Shown: in pieces, positions 53,741 to 63,006 of the stretch
Position numbering within the stretch: position 1 is the first letter of the stretch
Layout of the letters: each line of letters begins with the position of its first letter
Position numbers and translations under genes: made by a program
The notes under the pieces: generated by a model
Databases searched by the model: none
The model's input: only the letters and a program-made list of their open reading frames with translations
What the model was told of the DNA's origin: nothing
Origin: Desulfomicrobium baculatum DSM 4028
Lineage (GTDB): Bacteria > Desulfobacterota > Desulfovibrionia > Desulfovibrionales > Desulfomicrobiaceae
Length of the DNA: 64,000 nucleotides
Direction of reading: 5' to 3'
Assembly (NCBI RefSeq): GCF_000023225.1
Contig: NC_013173.1
Coordinates: 498,501 to 562,500 of the forward strand

Positions 53741-54202
53741 TCAGCCTCGGGCCTGCGCGATGATTCTCGCCGCCATCTCCGCCGCCTTTCCGGTGAATCG
53801 GGTGCAGCGCAGGACGAAGCCCTGCTTCGTGAACATGGCCTGTCCCTCAGGCGTGCCCAGGTCGCAGCCATCCAGAAGGGTTCGGCAGTCCCGACCGCCG
53901 AACTCTTTTTCGAATTCGCCGACAAGACGCCGGGTTGCCTCGTAGGCCGGTTCGACCGAGTCGGTCTTCGAGGTCCGCCCGAGCACAAGGCTTACGGCCA
54001 GAATGGCCCCGGTCAGCGCGCCGCACGGCCCGCATGTCCGTGCCTGGCCGCTGCACAGGGCCGTGGCCATTCTGACCGGAATCTCGGACTCGACGCCCTG
54101 AAACCTTGCAACGGCCAGGACAACGCTTTCCGCGCAGTAATAGCCCGAGGCGAAGGCCTCCTCGGCGGACGTGCGCACTTCATGAAAAGCTGAGGGTTCC
54201 AT
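53741..54202 (-). CDS. C_GCAxxG_C_C-family redox protein
   Basis: 153 residues from the ATG at 54202; a TTG at 54232 would overlap the upstream gene. The family name motif is seen as SGYYCAESVVLAV, CSGQARTCGPCGALTGAILAVSLVLG, GRDCRTLLDG and VLRCTRFTGKAAEM. The cysteines probably bind a cluster or form redox disulfides. The family is found in anaerobes, frequently next to redox enzymes. No signal peptide. Convergent with the Xer gene. Confidence 0.92.
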   Translation of the reverse strand: MEPSAFHEVRTSAEEAFASGYYCAESVVLAVARFQGVESEIPVRMATALCSGQARTCGPCGALTGAILAVSLVLGRTSKTDSVEPAYEATRRLVGEFEKEFGGRDCRTLLDGCDLGTPEGQAMFTKQGFVLRCTRFTGKAAEMAARIIAQARG

Positions 54203-54215
54203 TTCCTGCTCCGAT

Positions 54216-54503
54216 TTACTGCATCTGCTCAAGTCCGGTCACCGGCACGGTCAGGTCGTTGCTGAGGACCCACAGGGCCAGCATGTGACGCAGGGTCAGG
54301 TCGGCCTGGGCGATGGTCTCCCGGTCCGCTTCGCGGTTCGCCATTTCCTGGATGGCGAGCATGTATTCCTTGGCCAGGGTGAACTCGGCGCAGATCTCTC
54401 GCACGAAATCCTCGTAGAGGTCGGGTTCCTCCTGGAAGAGCTGGTCAAGGACGCTCATGGTGCGGGTCAGAGAGAAGAGGGTGATGTCGGCAAGTAGAGG
54501 CAT
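54216..54503 (-). CDS. Small helical protein of unknown function next to cheZ
   Basis: 95 residues from the ATG at 54503 (GGAG seven bases upstream). Predicted helical throughout: TRTMSVLDQLFQEEPDLYEDFVREICAEF, YMLAIQEMANREADRETIAQADLTL. It contains a single cysteine and no membrane segment. It resembles nothing I can name. Its position directly after cheZ on the same strand suggests a small chemotaxis- or motility-linked protein, but this is only context. Confidence 0.72.
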   Translation of the reverse strand: MPLLADITLFSLTRTMSVLDQLFQEEPDLYEDFVREICAEFTLAKEYMLAIQEMANREADRETIAQADLTLRHMLALWVLSNDLTVPVTGLEQMQ

Positions 54504-54575
54504 GATGTATCTCCATGAAAAGAGCCGGTTGCGGAGGGACCCGTAACCGGCTTGCACTGTTGTGGTAAAAGAAAA

Positions 54576-55304
54576 TTACAAACCGAGCTGACTCAAAAGG
54601 TCATCCACGTCCGTCTGAGAGCTGGCGTCCTGCGGGCCTTTGAGTTCGGTGGCCCGGGCTTTGGACGCCTGGCGGATTTCCTCTACGGATTGCTCGGGGT
54701 TCTGCTCCATGGCTTTAAGGGACAGGCCCGTAGCCATGTAGAGTTCGAAAACCACCTTTTCGATCTGCTGCAGGGCCGCGACAATGCGCTTGATGCGCTG
54801 TCCGGTCAGATCCTGAAAGCTCAAAGTGGTCATGATCTCCATCAGGTCCGCGCCCAGGGCTTCGCTGCCGGCCCGCAATTCCTCGATTTCCGGTTTGGCG
54901 TTCCCGTTTTCCAGGGAGGCAAGGAGTTGCATGGTGCGGTCATTCATGTCCAGCTGCTTTTCCACCAGACCCATGATGCTCTCAGCGGCTTGTTCCGTGG
55001 TCTGCAGGATGGCCCCGAGCTGCGTCGATGCTTCGGAGAACATCTCGTCGGCCACAGGGGCCGTGGCTACTGGCAATTCGGAGGTGCTGTTGGTCGCGGC
55101 GGCATTGATTTCCTTGTAGATGGATTTCAGACCCGCCTGCAGGTCGGTGCTGATGGCGCGGTAGAATTCGCCTTCGGTCAGGGCCAAGGTCAGGGCGCGG
55201 CTGATTTCTTCCGTCAGGGCAGCCGAGATGACCTCCCGGATGGTGCTTTCGGCCTTGGTCGTGATCCTGTTCAGAAGTTCCTGACTCAGCTGTTCTTTGT
55301 GCAT
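54576..55304 (-). CDS. cheZ: Chemotaxis protein phosphatase CheZ
   Basis: 242 residues, mostly helical. The catalytic phrase MTTLSFQDLTGQRIKRIV matches CheZ, where the Gln in FQDLTGQ positions the hydrolytic water on phospho-CheY. The extreme C-terminus DVDDLLSQLGL is the CheY-binding tail, joined by a flexible linker. It removes phosphate from CheY to keep motility reversible. It lies between a PilZ gene and a small helical gene, all in one direction. Confidence 0.93.
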   Translation of the reverse strand: MHKEQLSQELLNRITTKAESTIREVISAALTEEISRALTLALTEGEFYRAISTDLQAGLKSIYKEINAAATNSTSELPVATAPVADEMFSEASTQLGAILQTTEQAAESIMGLVEKQLDMNDRTMQLLASLENGNAKPEIEELRAGSEALGADLMEIMTTLSFQDLTGQRIKRIVAALQQIEKVVFELYMATGLSLKAMEQNPEQSVEEIRQASKARATELKGPQDASSQTDVDDLLSQLGL

Positions 55305-55319
55305 GCCTGGTTCCCGGGG

Positions 55320-55853
55320 TTAGGATGAGGGGGCGAGATGGCGTTCCAGTAATTGTTCGCGTTGCTTGGCCACGACGAACTGAATGATCTTTTCGCGTTC
55401 GCAGTCGCGCATATCTTTGAATTCCATGGCCCAGACCCGTTCGCCCAGATGCTCTTCGGACCGGAGGATGATTCCGATGGCACCGGCCAGGCGCTGGGGC
55501 TGGTTGCTGAGCGCGATGACCACCTCCACGCCCTGTCCCGGTTCAAATTCGAGATCTGCGGAAAATTTGATCCCCGCGCCGCTGATGTCATGGATGAGCA
55601 CGGGCACGGGGAAGTCTTCCTGCAGGGTCTGCTGGGTCAGGATCGAGAGGATCGCGTCCAGCTTTTCGTTCATGGCGCGCAGATAAGGCGCCAACCCGTC
55701 GGGCAGGGCGGACTGCGCGGCCTCGGAGAGCTGCGGCGAGGCCCCCGTCTGGGTGCAGGCAAAAAGGGAGGTGAACCGGCCTGCGGGCAGGATGCGCAGA
55801 TATCCTTTCAGGGCCGTGTCGATGCGGGCGTAAGCGCGCTCTGGAACGTTCAT
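55320..55853 (-). CDS. PilZ-domain protein
   Basis: 177 residues from the ATG at 55853 (AAAGGAGGAGTA, a very strong ribosome site). The N-terminal half is helical (YLRAMNEKLDAILSILTQQTLQ). The C-terminal half is PilZ-like: DISGAGIKFSADLEFEPGQGVEVVIAL corresponds to the DxSxxG motif. The usual RxxxR motif is not obvious, so c-di-GMP binding may be weak or absent. It is in the same run as cheZ, so a motility link is likely. Confidence 0.82.
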   Translation of the reverse strand: MNVPERAYARIDTALKGYLRILPAGRFTSLFACTQTGASPQLSEAAQSALPDGLAPYLRAMNEKLDAILSILTQQTLQEDFPVPVLIHDISGAGIKFSADLEFEPGQGVEVVIALSNQPQRLAGAIGIILRSEEHLGERVWAMEFKDMRDCEREKIIQFVVAKQREQLLERHLAPSS

Positions 55854-55864
55854 TACTCCTCCTT

Positions 55865-56299
55865 TTACCACGAATTCGGGTCGACCTCCATGATCATGGC
55901 CCGAACCGGACATACGGTGACGCACATGTTGCAGGCGGTGCATTTGTCCTGGTCGAAATCAACCAGCCTGGTCTCCACGTTGAGATGCAGGGCCTTGGAC
56001 GGGCACAGGGCCGTGCACAGACCGCAGTGCATGCACGACTCCTCGTTGCGGGAGATTTCGTGGGCCACCGGCGTGACCTTGATGCCCTGCTCCTGCAGGT
56101 AGGTCACGCCCTGGCGGTAGTGCTCCCGGGTGCCCGAAAGCTCCAGGATCATGTGCCCTTCGCGTCGCGGATTGATGTTCGCCTGCAGGATGTTGAAGGT
56201 CAGGTCGAAGTGTCTGGCCAGATTGTACATCATCGGCTGTCCCGAGGACTGGGGCGGGAAGCGCAGGCTGACGATGCGGCTGTATTCTTGGGTGGACAT
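55865..56299 (-). CDS. NIL-domain ferredoxin
   Basis: 144 residues. Residues about 8-80 form an NIL domain (IVSLRFPPQSSGQPMMYNLAR, GHMILELSGTREHYRQGVTYLQEQGIKVTP), a ligand-binding module seen after methionine ABC transporters. Residues about 88-140 hold two 4Fe-4S clusters: CMHCGLCTALCPSKAL and CTACNMCVTVCPVRAM. The fusion is common in anaerobes; in sulfate reducers such proteins have been linked to homocysteine or sulfur metabolism. Here it follows the second CpoB gene. Confidence 0.93.
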   Translation of the reverse strand: MSTQEYSRIVSLRFPPQSSGQPMMYNLARHFDLTFNILQANINPRREGHMILELSGTREHYRQGVTYLQEQGIKVTPVAHEISRNEESCMHCGLCTALCPSKALHLNVETRLVDFDQDKCTACNMCVTVCPVRAMIMEVDPNSW

Positions 56300-56317
56300 G
56301 GGTTTCCTTGCGTGCGG

Positions 56318-57274
56318 CTAGTTGCCGCCCTTCAGATATGCCTGGGCGCGCTTGGCCTCGGCGGACTGGGGGTGTTTCTTGATCAGATCTTCAAGCACCA
56401 GCTTGCCGGCCTGGTCCTTTTTCAGCTTGTAGAAGGAGATGCCCTGCTTGAGAAGGGCGGCCGTGTACTTGTTGGACGTTTTGTGCTCCTCGATGACCTT
56501 CTGGTAGGTCAGGACCGCGTTGGCGTAGTCCTGCATCTGGAAAAAGCATTCTCCCTGCCAGAAGACGGCATTGGGCACGAGGGGGTCCTTGGGGAAACCC
56601 TTGACGAACTCGGCCCAGGTGATCTGAGCCTCTTTGTATTTCATGGCGTAAAAACTCTCCAGGGCCTGCTGGTAGAGTTCCTGTCCCGGAACTTCGGCCT
56701 GCGGCGCAGCCTGCGGCTGGGTCTCGGGGGTGCTCACGGCCGGGGGCGCGGGCTGCGACTCGGGCTGGGCAGCGTCGGCGGGAACTTCCGGCATGTCCGG
56801 GCTCCGGGGGGGAACGGTTCCCGGAAAGCTGCCTGTCGGCGTCGTCTGGGCCGGGGGCAGCGCCGGCATTTCGTCAAAGACGACGCCAAGCTGGGTGGCC
56901 ATGAAAAGAGTCTTGCGTTCAAGATCGACGACCCTGCTGTTGAGCGAGTCCACGGTCACGAGCCCGCCTGCGGCCTGCTGCTGCATGTCCTGAGTTCTGC
57001 GCAGGTCGTCGATCTGTCCGGTCAGTGCCGCAATCTGGCTGCGCATGGAGTTCACTTCAGCCCAGTTGTTGGCCTGGGCAGGCTGGCTGCGCGCCAATTC
57101 GGCTTCCAGCTGGGTGATGCGCTCCTGCTGTTTGATGCGCTCCTGTTCCTGCGAATAGACCTGGCTGCGCAGGCGGTCAAAGTCCGAGGTGGTGACGCAG
57201 GCCGGAATTGTGCCCAGCAGGGCCGCCAGGGCTCCGGTGATCAGAATTTTCCTGCCAAGGTGTAAAGAAGACAT
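56318..57274 (-). CDS. Tol-Pal system protein CpoB/YbgF, lipoprotein form
   Basis: 318 residues from the ATG at 57274, since the lipobox is TIPAC in a signal peptide starting MSSLHLGRKIL; the ATG at 57304 is less likely. An N-terminal coiled coil (VYSQEQERIKQQERITQLEAELARS) and a proline-rich linker precede the TPR part (QEVPGQELYQQ, ESFYAMKYKEAQITWAEFVKGFP, NAVFWQGECFFQMQDYANAVLTYQ). CpoB couples peptidoglycan synthesis to outer-membrane constriction. Its TPR sequence resembles the C-terminal part of the protein at 48514. Confidence 0.9.
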   Translation of the reverse strand: MSSLHLGRKILITGALAALLGTIPACVTTSDFDRLRSQVYSQEQERIKQQERITQLEAELARSQPAQANNWAEVNSMRSQIAALTGQIDDLRRTQDMQQQAAGGLVTVDSLNSRVVDLERKTLFMATQLGVVFDEMPALPPAQTTPTGSFPGTVPPRSPDMPEVPADAAQPESQPAPPAVSTPETQPQAAPQAEVPGQELYQQALESFYAMKYKEAQITWAEFVKGFPKDPLVPNAVFWQGECFFQMQDYANAVLTYQKVIEEHKTSNKYTAALLKQGISFYKLKKDQAGKLVLEDLIKKHPQSAEAKRAQAYLKGGN

Positions 57275-57338
57275 GCGAACCTCTCTCTCTGGTGCTGTTT
57301 TCATCTTGTGCGCCTCAACCGCGGGCGGAAGAGGCCGT

Positions 57339-57557
57339 TCATTGTTTTTTTATGGCTCGTTTTCTGCCGAAGAGGATATAACCCAGTCCGCCAACGACCG
57401 GCAAGACGACTTGGGCCACAATCCACGCCGCCCGCTCCTGATGCGTCGGAAATTCGTTCGTGTACAGGTGCCAGATGGCCCAGAAATTGGGCAGGATGGG
57501 TAAAATCAGGAGCGGGATCGCGTAAACGAGTTTGTCAGGGGGAATGTTAAAGAACAT
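57339..57557 (-). CDS. PLDc_N-like small membrane protein
   Basis: 72 residues with two hydrophobic segments (LVYAIPLLILPILPNFWAIWHLY and VAQVVLPVVGGLGYILFGRKR). This is the PLDc_N superfamily pattern (N-terminal membrane hairpin of cardiolipin synthases) as a free-standing protein, frequent in bacteria. It overlaps the lgt stop by 11 bp, so it is the last gene of the ileS-lspA-lgt operon. Confidence 0.82.
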   Translation of the reverse strand: MFFNIPPDKLVYAIPLLILPILPNFWAIWHLYTNEFPTHQERAAWIVAQVVLPVVGGLGYILFGRKRAIKKQ

Positions 57558-58332
57558 TGCGTCTCCTGTGCTGGATGATGAAGAGCCCCAGTGCCACCGC
57601 CCCCAGGGCGATGATCTGGGTCACGCTGATGGGTCCGAAATCTCCGCGATAGTCTGCGCGGAAGAGCTCGATGACAAACCGGAGCGTTCCGAAAAGAGTC
57701 AGGAAAATGCCCATGAGCTGGCCCGTGCCTTGCGTCTTTGATTTGAGGGCCAGGGTCACGGCAAAACAGATCAGGCCCGCCAGGCTGTGGTAGAGTTGGG
57801 TGGGATGCAGCGGCACATGCAGCGGAGCCAGAGACTCAGGGTCAAAGAAGGTGATGGCCCAGGGCAGGTCGCAGACCGCTCCGTAACAGCATCCCGCAGC
57901 CAGACAGCCGATGCGGCCCACGGCTTCGCCCAGGCCGATACCCGGAGCCAGGACGTCCATCCACAGCCAGGGGTTCTCTTTCCTGATCCGCAGAAAGGCC
58001 AGGGCGAAAAGCGTGGCCATGATGGCGCCGCCGGAAAAGACCAGCCCGCCTTTCCAGAACATCAGGATTTCCTGGGGGTTGTTCCAGAAATAGGTCGGAT
58101 TGATCAGCACATAAAGAGCGCGCGCGCCGAGGATGGCTCCGAGGATGATGTAGAAGCCGAGATCGGAGACCGTGTCGGGAGAAAGGCCCCTGGCCCGCGC
58201 CTCGCGCATGGACCAGGCAATGCCCAGCAGGAACCCCGCCGCGACAAAGAGGCCGTAGGTATGCAGCGTGAAGGGGCCAAGCTTGAGGCCGAACAGGATG
58301 AAGGGCGCGATCTCAATTATTGTCGGGAACAC
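57547..58332 (-). CDS. lgt: Prolipoprotein diacylglyceryl transferase
   Basis: 261 residues starting at GTG 58332 (AGAGGC six bases upstream), inside the 3' end of lspA. The Lgt signature is WKGGLVFSGGAIMATLFALA and GIGLGEAVGRIGCLAAGCCYG. About seven membrane segments. It adds diacylglycerol to the lipobox cysteine of preprolipoproteins, the first step before LspA cleavage. The window encodes several lipoproteins it could serve, for example at 5004, 5791, 39863 and 56318. Confidence 0.93.
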   Translation of the reverse strand: MFPTIIEIAPFILFGLKLGPFTLHTYGLFVAAGFLLGIAWSMREARARGLSPDTVSDLGFYIILGAILGARALYVLINPTYFWNNPQEILMFWKGGLVFSGGAIMATLFALAFLRIRKENPWLWMDVLAPGIGLGEAVGRIGCLAAGCCYGAVCDLPWAITFFDPESLAPLHVPLHPTQLYHSLAGLICFAVTLALKSKTQGTGQLMGIFLTLFGTLRFVIELFRADYRGDFGPISVTQIIALGAVALGLFIIQHRRRNVL

Positions 58333-58849
58333 AGCGACGCCTCTGCTGGTAAAAAGACACGAGAAGCGAGGCTGCGCCAACGCAGATGCCCATGTCGGCC
58401 ACGTTGAAGGCCGGCCAGTGCATGTCGCCAATGTAGAAATCCAGGAAGTCGACCACCACCCCGAGTCGCGCCCGGTCCAGCAGGTTGCCCAGGGCGCCGC
58501 TGAGGATCAGTCCCAGCCCGTAGACATAGAAGGGCCCGTCGTCGTCCTGGCTTCTGGCCAGGACCCAGATGAGTCCAACGGCCAGGATCGAGACCACGAT
58601 GAAGAAGGGCCGCTGCCAGTCTATGTCGTGGCGGTTCAGAAAGCCGAAAGCCGCTCCCCGGTTCAGGATGTGCACGATGTCGAAGAAGCCCGGAATGACC
58701 GTGAAGCCCTTTTCCCAGACCGGGATGGCCTGCTGGATCCAGAGCTTGCTCAGTTGGTCCAGCACAAAGACCACGGCCGCCACCAGACCGATGGTCCGGT
58801 AGCGACGCCCCATGTCGGGTTTGCAGGGAACGCGGCGGATCTTAGGCAT
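58313..58849 (-). CDS. lspA: Lipoprotein signal peptidase (type II)
   Basis: 178 residues from the ATG at 58849 (AAGGA five bases upstream), whose ATGCCTAA shares its TAA with the ileS stop. Four membrane segments. The catalytic aspartates are in [38 protein letters not shown], with the second in NVADMG. It cleaves signal peptides of lipidated prolipoproteins. The 20-bp overlap with lgt couples the two lipoprotein-processing enzymes. Confidence 0.94.
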   Translation of the reverse strand: MPKIRRVPCKPDMGRRYRTIGLVAAVVFVLDQLSKLWIQQAIPVWEKGFTVIPGFFDIVHILNRGAAFGFLNRHDIDWQRPFFIVVSILAVGLIWVLARSQDDDGPFYVYGLGLILSGALGNLLDRARLGVVVDFLDFYIGDMHWPAFNVADMGICVGAASLLVSFYQQRRRCVPDNN

Positions 58850-61652
58850 GGTATTCCTTGAGCACCTGAGTACAGCGCGGGCAGGCCGTGGGATGCTCGG
58901 GGTCCGTGCCCAGGTTTTCGTCGTAGATCCAGCAGCGGGCGCATTTTTCGCCCAGGGCCTTGGCAATGACCACGGCCACGCTCTCGACCTCGCCCCGGAT
59001 GGCCTCGGCCGGTGCAGGTGCGTCCGTGACCTGCGCCTGGCTGACGATGAACACGTCGCGCAGGTCGGCAGCAACGCCGAAGAGCGCGGCAAAAGCCTCG
59101 CCTGTGGCGTGGATGGTCACCTTCGCGTCCAGAGAGTGCCCGAGCGCCTTGGACTGGCGCAGGGGTTCGATGGCCCGGGTCACGTCGCCGCGCACGGCGA
59201 AGACCAGGTCCCAGGTGGCCTCTTCCTCTTCGGTCAGGAGCGCGCCTTCGATCTCGGGCACGCGCATGGCGAAGACCGTGCTGCCTGCCGGACGCATAGC
59301 CTCTGGCAGATGCTGGAAGATCTCCTCGGCGGTGAAGCTTAAGATCGGGGCCATGTCGCCGACGATCATGAGCAGCATGTGGTAAAGGGCGGTCTGGGCC
59401 GAGCGGCGCTTCAGGCTGGTCGCGCCGTTGACGTAGACGCGGTCCTTTATGATGTCGAGATAGTAGGAGCTAAGGTCCGTGGTGCACAGGTTGTGCAGGG
59501 TATGGTAGACCTTGTGGAACTCGAAGTTTTCGTAGGCCGCCTGGATGGTCTGATGCTTGGAACGGACCATGTTCAGGGCGTAACGGTCCAGGGGCAGCAT
59601 GTCGGCCGTGGCAACCAGGTCCGCGGCCGGGTCGAAGTCGCTCAGGTTGCCGAGGATGAAGCGGCAGGTGTTGCGGATCTTGCGGTAGGCGTCGACCAAG
59701 CGGCGCAGGATCTCGTCGGAGATGCGTAGGTCTTCCTGATAGTTTTCCGAGGCCACCCACAGACGCAGCACTTCGGCGCCGTGCTTCTCGATGATCTCCT
59801 GCGGGGCGACCACGTTGCCGATGGATTTGGACATCTTGCGGCCCTGTCCGTCGAGCACGAAGCCGTGGGTCAGCACGGTCCTGTAGGGCGGCACGCCGCG
59901 CGTGCCCATGGAGGCTAAAAGCGAGGAATGGAACCAGCCGCGATGCTGGTCCGTGCCTTCAAGGTACAGGTCCGCCGGGAAGGAGCACTCGGGCCGGCCT
60001 TCGACCACGGCGGCGAAGCTGGTGCCGGAGTCGAACCAGACGTCCAGGATGTCGTCCTCTTTTTCCCAGTGCGTGCCGCCGCATTTGGGGCAGGTCAGGC
60101 CGCTGGGCACGACGTCCTCAAGCGGAGCCTCGAACCAGTAGTCCGCGCCGGTGGGGTGCGTGGCGAAGCGGTCCACGATGGAGTGGGCCCAGTCGCCGTC
60201 GAAATAGGCGTCGCCGCAGTCTTTGCACAAGAGGGCGATGATGGGCACGCCCCACATGCGCTGGCGCGAGATGCACCAGTCGGGGCGGAACTTGATCATG
60301 CTGTGGATGCGCTCCTTGCCCCAGGACGGGATCCAGCGCACGTCGTTGTCGATGGCATCCAGCGTCTTGCCGCGCAGATTGTCATGTTCCATGGCGATGA
60401 ACCACTGGGTCGTGGCCCGGAAGATGACGGGCTTCTTGCAGCGCCAGCAGTGCGGGTAGGAGTGCCTGATCTTTTCGCTGCCCAGAAGGTGGCCGACCTC
60501 GGTCAGTTTGGCCATGACCAGGGGGTTGGCTTCAAACACGTTCTTGCCGCCGAAAAATTCGACGCCGGGCAGGAATCTGGCCTCGTCGTCCAGCGGGGAG
60601 AGAATCTCAAGTCCGTAGCGCAGGCCGGTCTCGTAGTCCTCGCGGCCGTGGCCGGGAGCGGTGTGCACGCAGCCCGTGCCCGCGTCGAGGGTCACGTAGT
60701 CGGCGGTGACCACGGGGGAGGGGCGGTCATAGAAGGGATGGCGGGCGATGAGCCCTTCCAGGGCGCTGCCTGGAACCGTGGCCCGCACGGACCACTCGCC
60801 CCAGCCGAAGCGTTCGGCGCATCCGGCCACCAGTTCCTTGGCCAGGATGTAAAAGGCGCCGCCGACCTGGACCAGATCGTATTCGAAGTCCGGGTGCACG
60901 GCCACGGCCAGGTTGTCCGGGATGGTCCAGGGCGTGGTCGTCCAGATGACGATGAAGCTGTTGTCGGCGGGAGCCTGGGGGAAGACCTTGGCCAGTTCCT
61001 GCGCCTGCAGGGGGAAGCGCACAAAGATGGAGGGCGAGGAGTGGTCGTCGTACTCGACCTCCGCCTCGGCCAGGGCCGTCTCGCAGGAGCCGCACCAATA
61101 GATGGGCTTCTTGTTGCGCTGCACCGAGCCGAGCTTGTAGAAATTGGCCAGCTCGCGGGCCGTGGCCGTCTCGTAGTCCGGGGTCATGGTCAGATAGGGC
61201 TTGTCCCAAGTCCCGAGCACGCCCAGGCGCTTGAATTCCTCGCGCTGAATGTCCAGGTACTTGAGGGCGTACTCACGGCATTTCTTGCGGATTTCAAGAA
61301 TGGAGAACATGTTCTTGCCGCCCAGCTCCTGCTCGACTTTGAGCTCGATGGGCAGGCCGTGACAGTCCCAGCCGGGCACGTACTGGGCCTGACGGCCGGT
61401 CAGATTGCGGTGCTTGACGATGACGTCTTTCAAGATCTTGTTCATGGCGTGGCCGATGTGGATATGGCCGTTGGCATACGGCGGCCCGTCGTGGAGGACG
61501 TAGGGCGCGCGGCCTTCATTGGCGCCGATCATGGCTTCATAGGCGTCCGTCTCGTTCCAGCCGTCCAGAATCTTTGGCTCGTTCTGGGTCAGGCTGCCCT
61601 TCATGGGAAAGGTGGTGGCGGGGAGATTCAGGGTTTTCTTGTAATCGCTCAT
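58842..61652 (-). CDS. ileS: Isoleucyl-tRNA synthetase
   Basis: 936 residues from the ATG at 61652. Class I signatures: HIGH as [14 protein letters not shown] and KMSKS as [15 protein letters not shown]. The editing domain ([17 protein letters not shown]) is intact. The C-terminal zinc finger reads [24 protein letters not shown]. Length and motifs fit the bacterial IleS1 type. It charges tRNA-Ile and hydrolyses Val-tRNA-Ile. The operon continues with lspA, lgt and the PLDc_N gene. I see no T-box leader in the 140 bp upstream. Confidence 0.97.
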   Translation of the reverse strand: MSDYKKTLNLPATTFPMKGSLTQNEPKILDGWNETDAYEAMIGANEGRAPYVLHDGPPYANGHIHIGHAMNKILKDVIVKHRNLTGRQAQYVPGWDCHGLPIELKVEQELGGKNMFSILEIRKKCREYALKYLDIQREEFKRLGVLGTWDKPYLTMTPDYETATARELANFYKLGSVQRNKKPIYWCGSCETALAEAEVEYDDHSSPSIFVRFPLQAQELAKVFPQAPADNSFIVIWTTTPWTIPDNLAVAVHPDFEYDLVQVGGAFYILAKELVAGCAERFGWGEWSVRATVPGSALEGLIARHPFYDRPSPVVTADYVTLDAGTGCVHTAPGHGREDYETGLRYGLEILSPLDDEARFLPGVEFFGGKNVFEANPLVMAKLTEVGHLLGSEKIRHSYPHCWRCKKPVIFRATTQWFIAMEHDNLRGKTLDAIDNDVRWIPSWGKERIHSMIKFRPDWCISRQRMWGVPIIALLCKDCGDAYFDGDWAHSIVDRFATHPTGADYWFEAPLEDVVPSGLTCPKCGGTHWEKEDDILDVWFDSGTSFAAVVEGRPECSFPADLYLEGTDQHRGWFHSSLLASMGTRGVPPYRTVLTHGFVLDGQGRKMSKSIGNVVAPQEIIEKHGAEVLRLWVASENYQEDLRISDEILRRLVDAYRKIRNTCRFILGNLSDFDPAADLVATADMLPLDRYALNMVRSKHQTIQAAYENFEFHKVYHTLHNLCTTDLSSYYLDIIKDRVYVNGATSLKRRSAQTALYHMLLMIVGDMAPILSFTAEEIFQHLPEAMRPAGSTVFAMRVPEIEGALLTEEEEATWDLVFAVRGDVTRAIEPLRQSKALGHSLDAKVTIHATGEAFAALFGVAADLRDVFIVSQAQVTDAPAPAEAIRGEVESVAVVIAKALGEKCARCWIYDENLGTDPEHPTACPRCTQVLKEYHA

Positions 61653-61795
61653 GAGACGACGTTCCTCCGGGTTATCTGCTGTGCCGACGGGCCACGGGCC
61701 AGCGTGGCGAGCACAAATTTTCGTTATTTGCGTTGCAATGAAGGGCAGAACAGTGGAATATCCCGCACCCGAAGTCAAGTTTGACGCGGTTTAAA

Positions 61796-61858
61796 GGCTG
61801 CTCCAAAACGGCGATCCGCTTCGCCGCCGCAGAAACTAGCGCCATTTTTTCAGCAGCC
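61796..61858 (-). terminator. Terminator-like long inverted repeat after galE
   Basis: Outer arms GGCTGCTCCAAAACGGCG (61796-61813) and CGCCATTTTTTCAGCAGCC (61840-61858) pair with a few mismatches; a shorter GCGATCC/GCTTCGC core lies inside. It sits between galE and ileS, both on the minus strand. Similar in design to the palindrome at 37020-37145. Confidence 0.6.
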
Positions 61859-61884
61859 TGGGCATTTCAACCTGTGACCGGAAG

Positions 61885-62862
61885 TTAGAGCCTCATTTCC
61901 CAGCGGTAGGCTGAGAGCGCGATGGCGTGGATGTCGTCGTGGGCGGGTTTCCAGTTCATGGTCGCGCGGATGCGGGTCGGATCGGAGATGAGCGCGGGCG
62001 GATCTCCTGCCCGGCGCGGGCTTTCGATTACGGGGAAATCCACGCCGCTGGCCTCTTTCACCGCGCTCACGATGTCACGCACGGAGTAGCCGTGACCGTA
62101 GCCGCAGTTGAAGATGCCTGCGGGGTTGCCGGCCTCCAGGTGACCAAGCGCCAGCACATGGGCTGCGGCCAGGTCGGAGACATGGATGTAGTCGCGGATG
62201 CAGGTTCCGTCCGGGGTGTCGTAGTCCGTGCCGAAGATGTGCAGGGCATCCCTGCGGCCGAGGGCGGCCTGGGATGCGACCTTGATCAGGTGCGTGGCGT
62301 CGGGCGTGGACTGGCCGATGCGCCCCTTCGGGTCGGCCCCGGCCACGTTGAAGTAGCGCAGGATGACGAACGAGAAATCCGCATGCGCGGCGGCCGTGTC
62401 CTCTATGACCCATTCGCTCATGAGCTTGGTGCGGCCGTAGGGGTTGATCGGTTTGGTGGGGCTGTCCTCGGTTACGGCGGCGGTGTCCGGCATGCCGTAG
62501 ACTGCCGCCGTGGAGGAGAAGACGAAGCGCGGGATGGCGTTCTTCACCGCCAGGCGGATCAGTTCCGTGGTGTTGTTGGTGTTGTTCATATAATACTTGA
62601 GCGGATTCTCCACCGACTCGGGCACGACGATGGAGCCTGCGAAATGCAGCACCGCTGAAAATTTTTCTTTCGTCATGAGGCGGTCCAGCGCTTCAGTCTG
62701 GGCCAGATCGCCGACCACGAGACGGGCCGGGGGCAGCACGGCTTCGGCTTTGCCCGTGGACAGGTTGTCGTAGACCACGACCTCGTAGCCGGCCTCGCAA
62801 AGGGCCAGCGTCGTGTGGGAACCGATATACCCGGCACCGCCGGTAACAAGAATCTTGGGCAT
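61885..62862 (-). CDS. galE: UDP-glucose 4-epimerase
   Basis: 325 residues from the ATG at 62862 (AAAAGGAGAA upstream); the frame continues upstream without similarity. The NAD-binding loop is VTGGAGYIGSHTTLALCEAGYEV, followed by the catalytic SSTAAVYG and YGRTKL (Tyr-x3-Lys). FNVAGADPKGRIGQ and GTCIRDYIHVSDLAAAHVLAL are typical GalE segments. It interconverts UDP-glucose and UDP-galactose for surface polysaccharides. Divergent from the peptidase gene at 63007. Confidence 0.95.
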   Translation of the reverse strand: MPKILVTGGAGYIGSHTTLALCEAGYEVVVYDNLSTGKAEAVLPPARLVVGDLAQTEALDRLMTKEKFSAVLHFAGSIVVPESVENPLKYYMNNTNNTTELIRLAVKNAIPRFVFSSTAAVYGMPDTAAVTEDSPTKPINPYGRTKLMSEWVIEDTAAAHADFSFVILRYFNVAGADPKGRIGQSTPDATHLIKVASQAALGRRDALHIFGTDYDTPDGTCIRDYIHVSDLAAAHVLALGHLEAGNPAGIFNCGYGHGYSVRDIVSAVKEASGVDFPVIESPRRAGDPPALISDPTRIRATMNWKPAHDDIHAIALSAYRWEMRL

Positions 62863-63006
62863 GGAATTCTCCTTTTCAAGCATTGACTTCGCACTCCCAC
62901 TCTTTACAGAAGTCCTTCGGGCTTGCAAAGGGACTGGTTTGCAAAAGTGCTCAGTCAATCCTGCACGACAGGTACAAAAAATAGCTTCCAAGGAGATCAA
63001 CCGCCC

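Noticed and set aside
59928-61784. A 618-codon open frame on the plus strand
   Set aside because: Antisense to ileS, which shows intact HIGH and KMSKS motifs.
61653-61795. T-box leader upstream of ileS
   Set aside because: No T-box consensus, specifier loop or antiterminator was found, and T-boxes are not expected in this group.
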